The position numbers and the translations under genes are program-made. 64,000 nucleotides of DNA, taken from assembly GCA_050084515.1 (NCBI GenBank), contig CM114271.1, positions 18,538,001 through 18,602,000 on the forward strand, in the 5' to 3' direction. This document shows positions 1-11,239 of this stretch, piece by piece. Numbering within the stretch: the stretch's first letter is position 1; each line of letters begins with the position of its first letter. The DNA is from Blasia pusilla. Lineage: Eukaryota > Marchantiophyta > Marchantiopsida > Blasiales. Under the pieces are notes generated by a model. The model did not search any database, had not been told where the DNA came from, and saw only the letters and a program-made list of their open reading frames with translations.

Positions 1-1628
1 TTCTATTTTGCAACCCGCCGGATTTCCACAGCTTGCAACTTTTCACATTTTGACCACTGCAGCTTTTTAACCACTTCCAAGCAATCGGTCCTATTCCGAC
101 AGGTTGGCTGCGTGAGTGGTCGGACTATTTCGGACTCTTTAGAGGCATTCTGGAGGGCTTCTTCACTTTGGCACCTTCCCTAGTATCGTCAAACAAGGCG
201 TAGGCTTCTTCTCTTCTCTAAGACATGTTGGATTCCTCCTACCTGTTGGATTGCCATCATGGTATTTCCAAGAACGGAGCACATATTGATACTGGATGGG
301 GGTCACATTGCAGAGCGTACAAGATATACAGTCGAGGAAGGCGATGGGACTCAAATCAGGTTACATGGGACCGTTATGGTGTACCAAGGGGGGGGGCCAA
401 GGCTCTCGAATTCGCCAACATTTTTTATCCCCGTCTACAATCGGCCAGAGGAGCCACTTGTATCCCTGGACATTCCTTTTGTACAGGAACCTAGGAGAGT
501 TAGGAGTAGATTTGTAGATGACGAGGCTGAAGAAATCATAGACTAGGTCAAATATACATTTTCGAGATTCCTTCGGATGTAATAAAGGACAAGATTTTTC
601 CAACCGATAATGGTGTTTGGAAAATTTTGCTGAATATTTTTTTTGGGCTTGTGGATTGTGTTCTTCTAGCTAATCAGAATTACAATTTTGAAACCGTATG
701 ATTCCGACGGGTTGCAACTTTTCACTTTTTGACTACTACAATTGTAAAACCATTTCCAGGCAAGCTGTCGGATTCCGACAGCTAGGCTGCTTGAGTGATC
801 AGACTCTTTCCCTGTGAGACCAACTTCTGGCGTATTGTGGCCGGCTTCTTTACTTTTGGCTCATTCCCCTAGATTTGTCAAACCAGTTGTAGGCTTCTTT
901 TCTTGTCTAAGATGTGCAGGATTTCTACTACGTGTCGGCTTGCCATTTCCTCCTCCGAACCTGTTGAATTCTCGTGGGTGGTGGGTGGAATGAAATCACT
1001 TCTCAAAATCTTTCCTTTGTTATGGTGAGCTTGCTTGCAAGGGGTGCAAGCCATCTGATTCCGACGGGTTGCAAGAGTTGCAACCTGTTAAATTCCGACG
1101 GATTGGGAGGGGTGCAGCTTCTCGGTTTCTTAGATTTAGGATGTGAATGAAGGGACATCAATTTCTCTTTACTCCAGACAGCTAATAATCTTTTGGTTCA
1201 ATTATCGTCTCCTATGTTCACATTTCACAAAGTTGGTCTTTATTTGATCCTTTCATTGAGATGAGATTGCTACTTCTAGTCAAAGTATCTGCCTAATGGT
1301 CCTCCAACAAAAATACCCTTGGGCGGAGCTTACTATAGACTGAGACAGGCAATGTGAAGAAACTTAGGCTCACATGGAGAGTGATGTAGTGGGCTTATGA
1401 TGTCTACTTGTTTTTCGCCTCCTGGAAAAAGAAGGTTTATTTAGGCCCGAATGTGGACCACTACCTACTCTCTTCTAAAGATTTCATGAATTTGAAAGGA
1501 AACAAAAAATTCAAATATGTCAAAAAGTTTCAAAGAGAGGAGGCGGATTTGGCCCTTTCTTTTGAAGAGAGACTCTTCTCTCTTCCTCTCTTCCTCTCTT
1601 CCTCTCTCTTGCCAAAATACCAGCCCCC
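1..1628 (+). mobile_element. Family M (Mutator-like) transposon, right-end 1.6 kb; left part outside the window
   Basis: The whole stretch aligns in order with 50439-52070, the right end of the complete element at 44507-52070. Shared landmarks are the subterminal ORF-like stretch after a CCATCATGGTATT motif, several CCGACGGGTTGC half-palindromes, a CTACCTACTCTCTTCTAAAG block and a terminal TCTTCCTC-rich tract. Both copies end in ACCAGCCCCC. Immediately beyond the end (1629 onward) the DNA becomes the 3' LTR of a family P retrotransposon, so this copy inserted into that LTR. The next 9 bases, AATCTCTCC, are the expected target duplication, but the partner lies outside the window. No intact gene is visible; the short ORFs here are by-products of the repeats. 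Confidence 0.75.
80..1112. repeat. Palindrome-family units in M copy 1
   Basis: Units resembling arm CAACCCGTCGGA plus its inverse occur near 84-112, 697-722, 761-790, 1050-1075 and 1082-1110. Most are degraded on one arm; the right arm CCGACGGGTTGC is best kept. They match units at equivalent places in 50439-51400. Confidence 0.6.
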
Positions 1629-1870
1629 AATCTCTCCGATCTTTCCTAAAAAGTTGAGACAGTTGTTGTGTGCATACACATCGCTCGCCCAACTTGCTGG
1701 TGTTTAGGTCCCTCTAACTGATAGCCATCTTTCCCTGCCTACCATGACATACATCTGTCAAACGCTCTGAGCAAGAAGGCCGAGTGGTCATGTAGCCCGA
1801 TCGTTAGTCGCCTTATTGTCATCCATGTTAGAGAACAAGTCAAAATCTAGAACTAGCTATCTTATGTACA

Positions 1871-2030
1871 TCACGGACATATCCATTGTCCCTCGAGATG
1901 CCTAATGAGAGGTGGCATCACACATGGCATATGCCATCCTCCCGACCACCCATAATAGACTAGCATAGTGGTTGCACCATGGGTGGAACCACACAACATA
2001 CATTGCAAGCATGTAGGAACTTTTGCTGAG
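1871..2030 (-). pseudogene. PHD finger at the C-terminus of P copy A integrase
   Basis: This is the last ~50 residues of a 198-residue open stretch (1871-2467) that begins in the integrase C-terminal region. Cys-Met-Leu-Cys is followed by a spacer, then GGWHMPC (the His-x2-Cys pair) and a terminal WICP. The order matches a C4HC3 PHD zinc finger. The second cysteine pair, CDGC in the copy at 55036, is mutated here to YYGW, so zinc binding would be impaired. PHD fingers usually read histone H3 tails. In the family this module occupies the place where chromoviruses carry a chromodomain, so a role in choosing chromatin for integration is inferred. Three copies in the window (here, 28036, 55036) carry it in the same place. 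Confidence 0.75.
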
Positions 2031-3290
2031 CTCAGATCAACTATACCGTCTATGTCTAGAAGATGATATGGCACACAACTATGCATATGTTCCTTCCAAA
2101 CCATACCATCGTATCCCTCGAATAAGAGAAGAGCCGATGGTAAAATCTCACGCACTCTCAAGATAGTTTGCCCAGTAGTCACATCCAACGTCGTGGGTTT
2201 CATCTCCTGCAAGTTGACTTTATCTCCTTGATGAAACCTCCGAAGAGTAGGTAAAAAACCACCCCCCCTAATAGTCGCATACCTCAATGCATCTTGATAT
2301 TGGGCAATCGCCAAGTTCTCAAACGCCATGGGTATTACTCTCTGAAATAGCTCAGCCCTCTGAGAACATGCTTGCATCCATACATCCAGGTCATCAAGGT
2401 CAAGCACCTCACCAACATCTCGATGAATGGCCATAGGTAAATCTGGCTCTCGGCCATACAAAAGCAAGTACGGTAAGAAAGACGATAAGGATGCCTACGT
2501 GTTAAATTTGTATCCCATTGCCAACCACGGCAACAGGAGGTCCCAATATCCTACATGACCTCTCTACAAGCCATACTTGCATAATCCTCTCTTCATTTTA
2601 TGCAAAAAACGCTCCACGAGTCCATCCGCCTCATGATGATCTCACTAAGTAGTGCGGTGGTCGATGATTGCCTTATGACGTAAGGTCTAAAACTCTCCGC
2701 GAAACTCTATACTCTGGTGTTTCACCACCTTAGCAGATGCGCCATAATGACTCAACACTTGATCAAGGAAGGCATATGCTACTCTCTTACTTATTTTGTC
2801 AGGAAATGCAACCAACTCTATCCACTTCAAAGTCCCCAACCATCACAAACACATAACGACTATGGCGATCCGTCAAACGCAAAGGTCGTGCAAATTCCAA
2901 ACTCCATCTATAACCTAAAGCCATGAATCAAAGAGGATGTAACAGTGGAGTCTCACCATTGAACGATGCGCAGACTTTATCACACATCATACATCTGGCA
3001 ACAAACCGTTGAACGTCAATGTGCATGCCTCGCCACCAATACTAAATCTCGAGCAAGCTACACGTCCGCTTCACTCTAAAATGACCCAACTCCTCGTGGG
3101 CATAATGCACCAAATGTACTCTCTTCGAAGGATGAGGCACTACACACACTCTACGATCCTTCCAAACTAGCAATACATGTGACCCCTCCCATCGGAACCA
3201 TCTGGCTCCTTGTAGGATCCGATTCCACTCTCTAGCACCCAGTGTGCTTACGACGCTACCAATACACAAGTACTCCTAGAACACTCCATC
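2031..3290 (-). pseudogene. Integrase of P copy A (broken)
   Basis: The N-terminal zinc-binding part lies in 3042-3269 and contains HYAHEELGHF, resembling the HHCC module. The catalytic core (about 2930-2470) is split by stops, but its nucleotide sequence aligns with the better readable cores at 13900-14400 and 54120-54470. The C-terminal part resumes in 1871-2467 with MLLYGREPDLP, a typical integrase tail motif, followed by a basic stretch containing FHQGDKVNL. Integrase would splice the cDNA into the host chromosome. The product is not functional here. Confidence 0.75.
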
Positions 3291-3329
3291 GTCATGAATG
3301 TCTCGGCCACCTATCTTCTCCTCACTGGC

Positions 3330-3990
3330 CTATGGATCTAAGGACTCTCCATCACACCTTGCAACTGAAGTCTCAACAACTTGGCTCTCCATAGCCAACA
3401 AGCCCAAATAAGCTAACCCATGCCATCCTAGCACTAACTCCTCATTTCTCTCATCATGCCAACTAGCTATTGGAGTATTTCGCAGACCCGAGCATGGGTT
3501 ACTAATCAAACTATCTGCATCCTGGTTGAGCGTCCCAAGTCTATGCACCACCTGAAAGTCATACTTTTGCATCAAAAAGTGCCCACCTCGCAAGCTTCCA
3601 TGTAAGCTTGTTGGACTCCATCAACCACTTAAGTGGCTGATGATGAGTTATGATGGTAAAGGGGTTGTCGTATAGATAACGCTAGTAATGTGCGAGAGCC
3701 CCTACCGCAGCCAAGCACTCACCCTCATACGAACTATACTTTGCCTCTACAACATTGTTTGAGCGAATTGCGTAAGCCATCACAAACTCTCGACCATCAT
3801 CGTCATGCTTGGTGAACATGGCTCCAAGCCCCATCATGCTTGAATTGGTATACAATTGGAAAGGACGCCCCCTGACCGGTCTCCTCAAAATGGGGGCGGA
3901 CGCTAATTTGTCCTTGAGTTCTTGAAATGCTCTCTCTTGCTCATCCCTATAGTGCATGCTTCTCTTGATTCACCTTGGTCTGCAAGGTTA
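3330..3990 (-). pseudogene. RNase H domain of P copy A
   Basis: The open stretch 3682-3957 reads as a gypsy RNase H start: AFQELKDKLASAPILRRP, then FQLYTNSSMMGLGAMFTKHD, then YSSYEGECLAAV. In ordinary family members the catalytic Asp follows FxLyTD; here that residue is Asn, a probable inactivating change. The continuation at 3330-3593 contains VVHRLGTLNQDADSL, the usual end of RNase H before integrase. The domain degrades the RNA strand during cDNA synthesis. A homologous piece is at 13080-13470 in copy B. Confidence 0.75.
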
Positions 3991-4221
3991 GCGGCTTTGC
4001 AATGGAACTGAAACGCTTGACGTACCATGATAGAAGTTTGCCAATCCTATGAATGCATGAACTCGACTTTCATCTCTAGGGCGTGGAATGCGTGAAATAG
4101 CCTCTACCTTCGTCTATTGCACACCAAGCCCCCTTGGGTATATCGTATGACCCAAGTACTCAATCTAGTCATAGAAGAACTTGCACTTGCTGGGATGTAG
4201 CTTAATCCCATGTTACTACAA

Positions 4222-4830
4222 TCATCGAAACACCTCCTCTAGATGTCGCTCATGGTCCTCAACCGTGCTGCTATAGACCACGATGTCATCAATATAACAC
4301 CTAGCAAAATCGGGACCTCCCAAGATCCTATCCATGACACTCTGAAACTCAACCGAGGCCTTTTTAACCCAAAAGGTGAGAACTGCCACCCGCACAAACA
4401 ATCCTTCCCATGAGGATCGATGCCCCAAAATATCGTCTTCTGCCTGTCCTCTAATCTGATAGGTAGCTGATGGTTTTCGGCTCGAAGATCTTACCAAGTG
4501 AAGACCTTTGCATGCTTAATCCCATCAAAGATCTCCTCAAGGGTGGGCATGGCATACCTATCCAACTTTTTGTGCCGATTGATAGGTCGGTAATATCCAC
4601 ACATCCACCTATCCGTCCAGTTGGAATGCATATCCTTCTTAGCGAGCATGAGAGTGGCAAATGTATATTCTACATGGAAGATCTCCACTAGTCTTGCTCC
4701 AACCAAGTACTGGCTCCTTATTAGAGTCAAAGCCCTTTCCATGTCATTGTACTTGTAGGGTCCTTGGAAGATGGGTGTGTCACTCGACAACATAGTGCAC
4801 ATCCCTGGACCCTTCAACGTATCCAAATCC
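4222..4830 (-). pseudogene. Reverse transcriptase of P copy A
   Basis: Two overlapping frames hold the domain. The stretch 4491-4826 has the N-terminal fingers: YRPINRHKKLDRYAMPTLEE, the standard gypsy motif for template contact. The stretch 4222-4497 has the palm: FQSVMDRILGG followed by ARCYIDDIVVYSS, where YIDD (4296-4285) is the catalytic motif with both aspartates kept. A frameshift separates the pieces. It is alignable with the copy at 12480-12960. Copying of the element RNA into DNA is the family function; this copy is not translatable as one protein. Confidence 0.85.
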
Positions 4831-5289
4831 TACATGCTAAATGCAAAACATCTCCTATTACTCCTTAGGAGCTGATTTATCGAGCGTCACTCTTCTCGTG
4901 TGAATTTAGGGCCCATATCTTGCTCCCAAGTCTCCATCTTGATTTTGGTAGGACTCTCCAGTTTTCAGTGGCTGATATGCTACGACACGGTCTCTGAAAA
5001 TAGAACTCAACAACTCTCATGCTGCCAACTGCAAAATTTGATCTCCACTTGTTGTACCCAGAACCACACTCCATGTTATGGTTATCATCTTATGACATGC
5101 CTGCAAAACATCCCAAGAAGTCTAAGGGTGTCTCTCCAGAACATCCCAAGTGTGTCAATCTCGTCGGGTCTCGCCCCAAGCCACTACCTCAATCGTCTCG
5201 GTAGGTATGAGGCTCACCAACTCAACAACTATGATAAATCGCATCCGCAAACAATTTTGCTCAGCTACTCTGAAGCTGAAAATCCATGT

Positions 5290-6215
5290 CAAGAAGTTTA
5301 GGTCCATCGCCTGACCTAAGACATGACGTTGTGATGCCTCTCATAGTGACGATATTGCCATCACTCCTATGGGGAATCCCATCGCTCGCTCTCTCTTATC
5401 GACGTTGAGCTCCACCAACCACTGTTCCACATCATGCCAATTCAAGCCAGGTCCAGCCTCCTTAAATGCATAGGAAGCAGGAAATCTCATAAATGTGGGA
5501 AAGGCTCCCTGTGGCGATCCAATCCTGTTGACCTTAGTCAATGGCGCTCAATCATCATGCCTCACTTTCTGTTATCGATGACAAGAATCCAAAATCAAAT
5601 CCACGAACAAATCAGAGGGGTGCTCCACTCTAGCAGACGCCATCCGCAAAACCTCATATGGCACCAAGTTGGTCCACCAAAGACGTGGGCGATGTGCTTG
5701 TGAACCTACACTCTCCGCATCCAACAAAACTGCTAGGGCAATCCATGCGTACACCTCATGTGCAGTCGTCACCACGCAGGACCTTGAATCGCCCAAAATT
5801 GGCACATTCTCTAGACTGTATGTTGAAGGACTGATACTCCTATAGATGTTGCAAGACCCGAATCATCTCCTAGAACAAGTTGGACCGCGAGTCTCCTACT
5901 CCGCTATCCCTTCTTGGACCCTACTAGCCCTAATATCGCCAATCAGCAATGACCAAGTCTATGGTCCCTACTCGCTCCAAATCGTGCATCCCTAGCAATG
6001 AAATATCCCTTGGTAGGGAATCGAGTATGCGTAGATAGCGGACGCAGACAACAAGTTGGGAAAACTGAGGTGTTATTGCGCCGACATGGTGAAGTGAAGC
6101 GCACTTCTTAACATCATCAATCTCAACATATATGAACTTCTCTACGCGTACTCATGCCTGCTAAACAACACCTAACCGAGTGCTGATCCCTCCAAAGAGA
6201 TCCAACACCCGAAAA
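5290..6215 (-). pseudogene. Cytosine-5 DNA methyltransferase domain inside P copy A
   Basis: Several C5-methyltransferase motifs appear in the right order on the minus strand. Motif I is VLDLFGGIS at about 6212-6181, the SAM-binding loop. YVEIDD at about 6133 fits the acidic residue contacting the cofactor. An IDLVIA stretch near 5950 precedes the position of the catalytic Pro-Cys loop, which is destroyed here (W-R-Y then a stop). Motif VI, ENV, is at 5812-5804. SQAHRPRLWWTNL at about 5700-5660 matches the motif VIII region. ERAMGFP at about 5394-5374 and RHVLGQAMDLN just after match motifs IX-X. The domain lies between protease and reverse transcriptase, so it was part of the polyprotein. 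A DNMT3/DRM-like affinity is suggested by the RPRxxWTNL stretch but is not proven. Stops and frameshifts make this copy inactive. Confidence 0.8.
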
Positions 6216-6801
6216 TCCTCCTCTGGGATGTGCCACACAATGGGTGTGGTATCCAAGGGCGTCATCATAGCACTTTGGGCTACCTTGGTTTCTCTGACCC
6301 GTCACACTCAGGTGCAAACGTCTCGCTCCATATGGTCTGCACATGCTCAATGGCTAAGCGTCAAAGCTCCTCACTCCAGCCCCAAAGTGGCACCTCTCCT
6401 CTATGGATAGATGTGGCAAACATGACACTCCTGTCCATAGAAATATCGAGAATAGGAGTATCCTCTAGATGGAGATGTCCCTCAATCAAATCAGTAGGCC
6501 AAGTGATGACTGAGCTAAATGTTGCTAAGGTTGCCATCTCTCCAGGCCGGCGCTCAATCACTCCACCAGTGAATCAAATGGGTAGTGAGCTAAGGCGCCC
6601 ATCACCTGACTGCCATCCTGGTATGTAGGACGTAGAGTCCTCTCACTAATCTTGGGAAAATCCCATCAAGTACAACATTGATCCACCAACCAGAATGTCT
6701 TTGGACTCTACATGAGTTAGTAACGCCTTGGCTCACACCTCGGACTGATCTGTAGGATGTATCGGGAGAGGCCTCACCACGACCTCTTGTTGAGTGATAA
6801 A

Positions 6802-7149
6802 CTATGTGGTACTTACTCCACCCAAGGATGTATATATCCAAAATGGAAAATGCTCCACATCGGTCCTCGTCACGCCCAAACTTTTGAATGCTGCTTTCCC
6901 TGACATCGGGGATTGCACTCCTAAATCCAACAAGACACGCCACACACTAACAGCTCTACCTCCTAGACTCAGCAACTGGAAGAGATCTCCCCAATAATCA
7001 AGCAAAACAATGCCAAGAGAACCCATGGCACGCTCTATCGCGGGTCTAGCATGCATCTCCACCATCCTAGAAGCCGCCTGCCATGAATCTGACGTGGACG
7101 GCCTGAGCATCAACTCCTTGGGCAGGTCCATCACCTCCTCCGCAATCAC
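6802..7149 (-). pseudogene. Aspartic protease (retropepsin-like) of P copy A
   Basis: A 115-residue open stretch contains VSVWRVLLDLGVQSPM at residues 67-82 (about 6950-6905). This is the retropepsin active-site strand with Asp-Leu-Gly in place of the common Asp-Ser/Thr-Gly-Ala. It is followed by GKAAFKSLGV, as in plant gypsy proteases. Its place just upstream of the methyltransferase and reverse transcriptase fits a pol protease that cleaves the polyprotein. The upstream ~65 residues have no motif I recognise and may be the end of gag. Confidence 0.55.
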
Positions 7150-8016
7150 CTCTGAACACTATGCACAAACTCCAAATCCTTGCTCACATAGCATAAAGGC
7201 CGGTCAAAAAACCTGGACGGGCGGACCTCCCAAGGTCATACCATCAGAAGCTGAAAATAAAGGAGCGCGGTACACAATAGTGGCCGCCCCCAACAACGTG
7301 CTCGACACATGCTCCTTGTGAGCATCTCCAATAGCAGCCGTTGCTCTCGCTTCTCCCATCGCCCTTCGTGCCTACACACCAACCATATCACAAAATCTAT
7401 GAGAACTCTGATCAAGACCTATCGATAGGGTCCTCATTGCCTCGGACAATGTGAAGGACTGAGGAAGCCTAGTCTATTTCCTGGCTTTCCCTTGTTGTGG
7501 ATCCAACTTTGCGGCTCCTGCACAAGAAACGACTACGGCGGCCTCTATTTGGGCAACACCGCACATCCAATGAGGATCCTCCACATCTCTGGCACCTCCA
7601 TAAGACGTCGATGCGACAGATCCAGAATCGGATAACCTTAATGCCAAAGCTGCAATATGTTGTTGTAGCTACTGTTTCTGAGCTGCCATCCTAGCCTCAC
7701 GCTCGACCTCTCTCTCGAGGCATCTAGGTGGTGGGACTCTACCTCCTCCACGTGCAACTCCACCATCCCCTCGGGTGAATCCAACTCCTCATCCCCCAAC
7801 GAGAGCACCTGGTGTTCAACCTGTAGGCCCACCCGGACCGGAAACTCCCTGTGAGGCCCCCTCATGCCCTCGGTCCGAACGTAACTCAGGGTGCAAGTTG
7901 AAACACTTGTTGCATGTGTGACCGTACCTCACACCGATAACCTTATGGTGCAACACCATCTCCTCCCCCATGCTGAGGCACGCGACCATGACCCTTATGA
8001 GTGCCATCGGGGACAC
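7150..8016 (-). pseudogene. Leader/gag region of P copy A
   Basis: Short minus-strand frames follow the 5' LTR. The stretch 7816-8016 contains YGHTCNKCFNLHPELRS, a possible zinc-binding motif (C-x2-C-x3-H). The stretch 7638-7865 is rich in Glu and His with no motif I know. A diverged relative of the same region lies at 8640-9850. Position between LTR and protease implies gag (the structural protein), but I cannot identify a capsid signature. Frames are broken. Confidence 0.45.
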
Positions 8017-8385
8017 TCACAAGGCAAGGGAGCAAAGTTGCGCCGCCTCATGCCAAAAGGTTCAACAAAGAGAGAATGAGCTCTCAACCTCTCTCTCCTT
8101 GAGGTATCCCGGCTTCCCTCTCCAAAAGTCTATCCTCGGTAACGTATGTGCGCATGTCACCTCCTTGGCTCTTGACCTACTGTAGGGGGTCAAGAGCCAC
8201 TTCCCAAAGTGGAAAGTCAACTCTTCCAAACATGCAAACTTACCGTGAATAGTAAGTCTCCCATGTTTCAGGTTTCCCAGGACATGAGCAGGTCATCGTC
8301 GACCTCCTGAGCGCCTCCTCTTGTACTCGCGAAGGCGCTCCACCAAATCTCTCAGGTCTATCCAAAAAAATCATGATTGTACATG
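7985..8385 (-). repeat. 5' LTR of P copy A
   Basis: It aligns on the minus strand with LTR copies at 9874, 14560, 28508 and 55497. Shared blocks are GGATAGACC near the start, GGTCAAGAGCCAAGGAGGTGA in the middle (about 8190-8145), a purine-rich GGAGAGAGAG stretch, and TTGTTGAACCTTTTGGCATG near the end. The exact 3' boundary is uncertain. Confidence 0.65.
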
Positions 8386-8639
8386 TACTATGTTTTGCTC
8401 ATAGCTTTAAGAGAGTCAAACCTAGGAGTAGTCTTTATATTAGGTTTAGATGATACTCTTTATAGTAGATCTAGTAGGCATCTCTGCCAACATGAAACTG
8501 GAATCTTCTAAAAATTAAGGATAGATGTCTTGAGCAAAGGCTCAAAGGGCAGGTCGTCCTCCTTCTTTGGAATGAGTTTTGAACTTAAGGCAAAAAGGCC
8601 TGCTTCATTCTCACATACCATAGCCGCAAAAAAAAAAAC

Positions 8640-9850
8640 CTCCCAACATCACAACATCAATAGAGAAAACCCATATGGGTGATATATGGCACTCGTTGCC
8701 CCCAAAAATGTACTGGATGGGTCTTCTCTTGAGCATCATCAATAGGTTGTTGTACTCGCTTTTCCCATCGCTCATCATACATGCATACCAACAACATCAC
8801 GCCTTTGGGGACCTAGTCATGACCTATGCATACCAAGCTTGCATATGGAAGAAGTTAGTGTCTGCGGAAACGTCGATCTGGTGCTCACCACCCCTTAATT
8901 TCTCATCCCCCTGATCCGCACATTTTTGTTCCTTCCTCCCCCCACCTCCACTCCCTTCCCCATTATTTCCCTGCCCACCCTCGCCCTGCCTTCTACCATG
9001 AGTTGTAAGTGTGGATCCATCCGCTTGCTATTCATGTCTGTGGACATGTTTAAACTTGTCCATGCATGTCCGCTTTAATTTTGCAACCAAGATCAATAGT
9101 TCCTTATTACCTTAAACAACATCAATATTTTAGAGAGCCTAGTTTGCTTCTTGGATTCTTCTTTCTGTGGATCTAAATCTATTATGGCTTCACGTCTGAT
9201 ATGATTGCCACTATCTACGTTACTCTTCACATCCAATTCAACCAAGATTCTCCATATCCCTCTCTGTTCCAAACAAAAAAAAAAAACCAACGCCGCAGCA
9301 GGAGATAAACTCTATGTCATCGTTGTTGTTGTAACAACTCTATGTAAGGGGGATTTCCACATTCACGCGTTGGGTCTCTCTTGACTTGTCTAGGTGGTGG
9401 ATCTCTACCTCCTCTACAAGAAAATCCACTTCCCCTGTGGGCATATCCGCCTACTCATCCACCTAAGAGACCACCTAATGTACGACCTTAGGCTCTACCT
9501 ATAACTCCAACTCCCTTTTGTTCCCTCTCCAACACCTGATCCAAATATAGCTCTAATGTAAACCGAAAATTCTTTCTTGTATATGGCCAAAGCGCTAGCA
9601 TTTCTCACATTGGAAAATTCAGGTTTGAGGCCCATTAGGTCCCACCAAATACAACACTTATCTACTACCATGATGGGTGCAATCTTTCTGGCGCTAGCCT
9701 CCCCCACATGCCCAAAAAATAACTCCTTGTTGTTATTGACTTGCATACAATATACGCCATCCATTTTTGTTGCACTAGTTCACCATAACTTCCCTGCACA
9801 TACTCTTGGTTTCATACTCCTGTCTCAAACTACATATGGTTGTACTTGTG
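8640..9850 (-). mobile_element. Diverged leader/gag fragment of a second P-family element
   Basis: Blocks here parallel 7260-7960 of copy A in the same order. Examples are GCCCCCAAAAATGTACT near 8698 against GCCCCCAACAACGTGCT near 7288, and TCTAGGTGGTGG followed by CTCTACCTCCTC near 9390 against 7722. No protein frame survives. The stretch 8900-9090 holds nothing else that I recognise. Confidence 0.5.
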
Positions 9851-9873
9851 GTATGGATGCCACTTGAGGTATC

Positions 9874-10345
9874 TGTCACATCTTTTAGGATGGTTCGACG
9901 AGTATTGACATGAATTGACCCTCCGTGGAGATCAATCAGATGATATGCTCATAACGTGGGGGATGAGTTGTAAAGGCCTTAGATAACCTAAAAGAGCAAG
10001 TTTCCCTTTTATTTTGGCTCATTTGGAACCATATGATAGCACTTAACATTTCCGGAAAGCTCAAATTATGGGACCCAATTGTCTTTGCAAATTGGGAAAT
10101 GGCTTTTGACCCCTTAAAGTAGGTCAACTACCAAGGAGGTTACATACGGGCATATATTAATTTTCATAGAGAGACCTTAGGGAGAGGGAAGGGGTATCTC
10201 TTAAAAGTGAAATATTTAGAGCTTATTCATTTTTTTTGGAAACTCTTACAATGAGGCATCGGAGTTATGATCCTCCTTATCTTATGAATAATCCTTGCCT
10301 CTCAAAAGGAGAGTGGGTTTGGATTGATATGAGAGATAGATGGAT
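9874..10345 (+). repeat. P-family LTR, plus orientation, unpaired
   Basis: It starts TGTCACATCTTTTAGGAT, the consensus start also seen at 28508 and 55497. It then carries the LTR blocks AGAGCAAGTTTCCC, TTTGGCTCATTTGGA, a degraded middle, and GGAGTTATGATCCTCC. No polyprotein is attached on its right. It may be a solo LTR or the LTR end of the 8640-9850 relative after rearrangement. Confidence 0.55.
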
Positions 10346-10930
10346 ATTATATGAGAGATTGGACTACTTTTAATTTCTTGGAAATATTTGGTTTATGATT
10401 GGCTTCATGTTCACTGCCATAAGTGGATATGGTATCTTATGATTATGTGCTTATTGTCAATGATATCGATGCATGTTGTGGAGCGACGCGCGTCAATACA
10501 ACATACATCTACCGAATAGTTCAAGGTTGCTACCCTCTCCTCTACCATTTGGCTCTTAAGTCACTTAATTAGCCAACTCAAACATGTCTCTTCATGTAGG
10601 TTATTATGATGTATGGTGTCACATCTTCCACCCTTCATCGTAGATGCCTCTCTAGCATCCCATACAAGAAGACCATCGGTTGGGTTCTGATGGAATCTTG
10701 TTACCATATGGGTTGTTACTATGATCTTTGGTTAGAGTAAAATTATTGAGCTTTACATCTCCAAAGTAGTAAAGCATTTTCACAATATATCGTTCGCATA
10801 CATGTCGGTACACAACATACATCATTGTCACTGAACATACACTTCACCGCGCACAATCTCATGCTAACTCATGGCATCCAAACATCAAGCCATTCAGTAC
10901 CAAAATATTTGCAATAACTCAATCAAATAT
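10346..10930. other. Gene-free interval
   Basis: I see no gene or clear repeat here. The sequence is moderately AT-rich and lies between two oppositely oriented P-family LTRs, so it may be decayed element DNA. Confidence 0.4.
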
Positions 10931-10934
10931 TGAT

Positions 10935-10972
10935 CACACACACACACACACACACACACTCTCTCTCTCTCT
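10935..10972. repeat. (CA)n-(CT)n microsatellite
   Basis: About 13 CA units run directly into about 6 CT units. It abuts the LTR at 10970-11215. Confidence 0.9.
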
Positions 10973-11215
10973 GAAATCAACCCCACTCTCCTAATGAGAG
11001 GCTTGGATTACACACACCAACTAAGGAGGAGTATAGCTCTGTTGCCTCATGCCAAGAGGTTTAACAAAGATAAAATGAGCTCCCTCCCCGGTCATCTCCT
11101 TTGTTGTTGATCAGCTGTAGCGGATCAAGGGTCACTTCCCAAAATAGGAAGTCAACTATATAAAAATGGTTATTTTCTCGAAATAGTAAGTTACTCAATA
11201 TGGTTCCAAATGAGC
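10970..11215 (-). repeat. P-family LTR fragment, minus orientation
   Basis: On the minus strand it reads the terminal half of the LTR: CCAAATGAGCC complement near 11205, the GGGAAGTGACCC block, TTGTTAAACCTCTTGGCATG, and the end block around CCAAGCCTCTCATTAGGAG near 11010. It is head-to-head with the truncated copy B. Confidence 0.6.
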
Positions 11216-11239
11216 CAAAATGTTGATGTTCCTTGATCT

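Larger units (their letters stand above)
1629..8385 (-). mobile_element. Family P Ty3/gypsy retrotransposon, copy A, with DNA methyltransferase and PHD finger
   Basis: On the minus strand, 5' to 3', the order is LTR (8385-7985), leader/gag (8016-7150), aspartic protease (about 6936), C5 DNA methyltransferase (6215-5290), reverse transcriptase (4830-4222), RNase H (3990-3330), integrase (3290-2100), PHD finger (2030-1871) and the first 33 bases of a 3' LTR starting TGTCTC at 1661. The protease-RT-RNaseH-integrase order is diagnostic of Ty3/gypsy. The reading frame is broken into many short pieces by stops and frameshifts, so the copy is dead. The 3' LTR is cut by family M copy 1 at 1628. The two extra domains, compared with ordinary gypsy elements, are the methyltransferase and the PHD finger. 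Confidence 0.85.
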
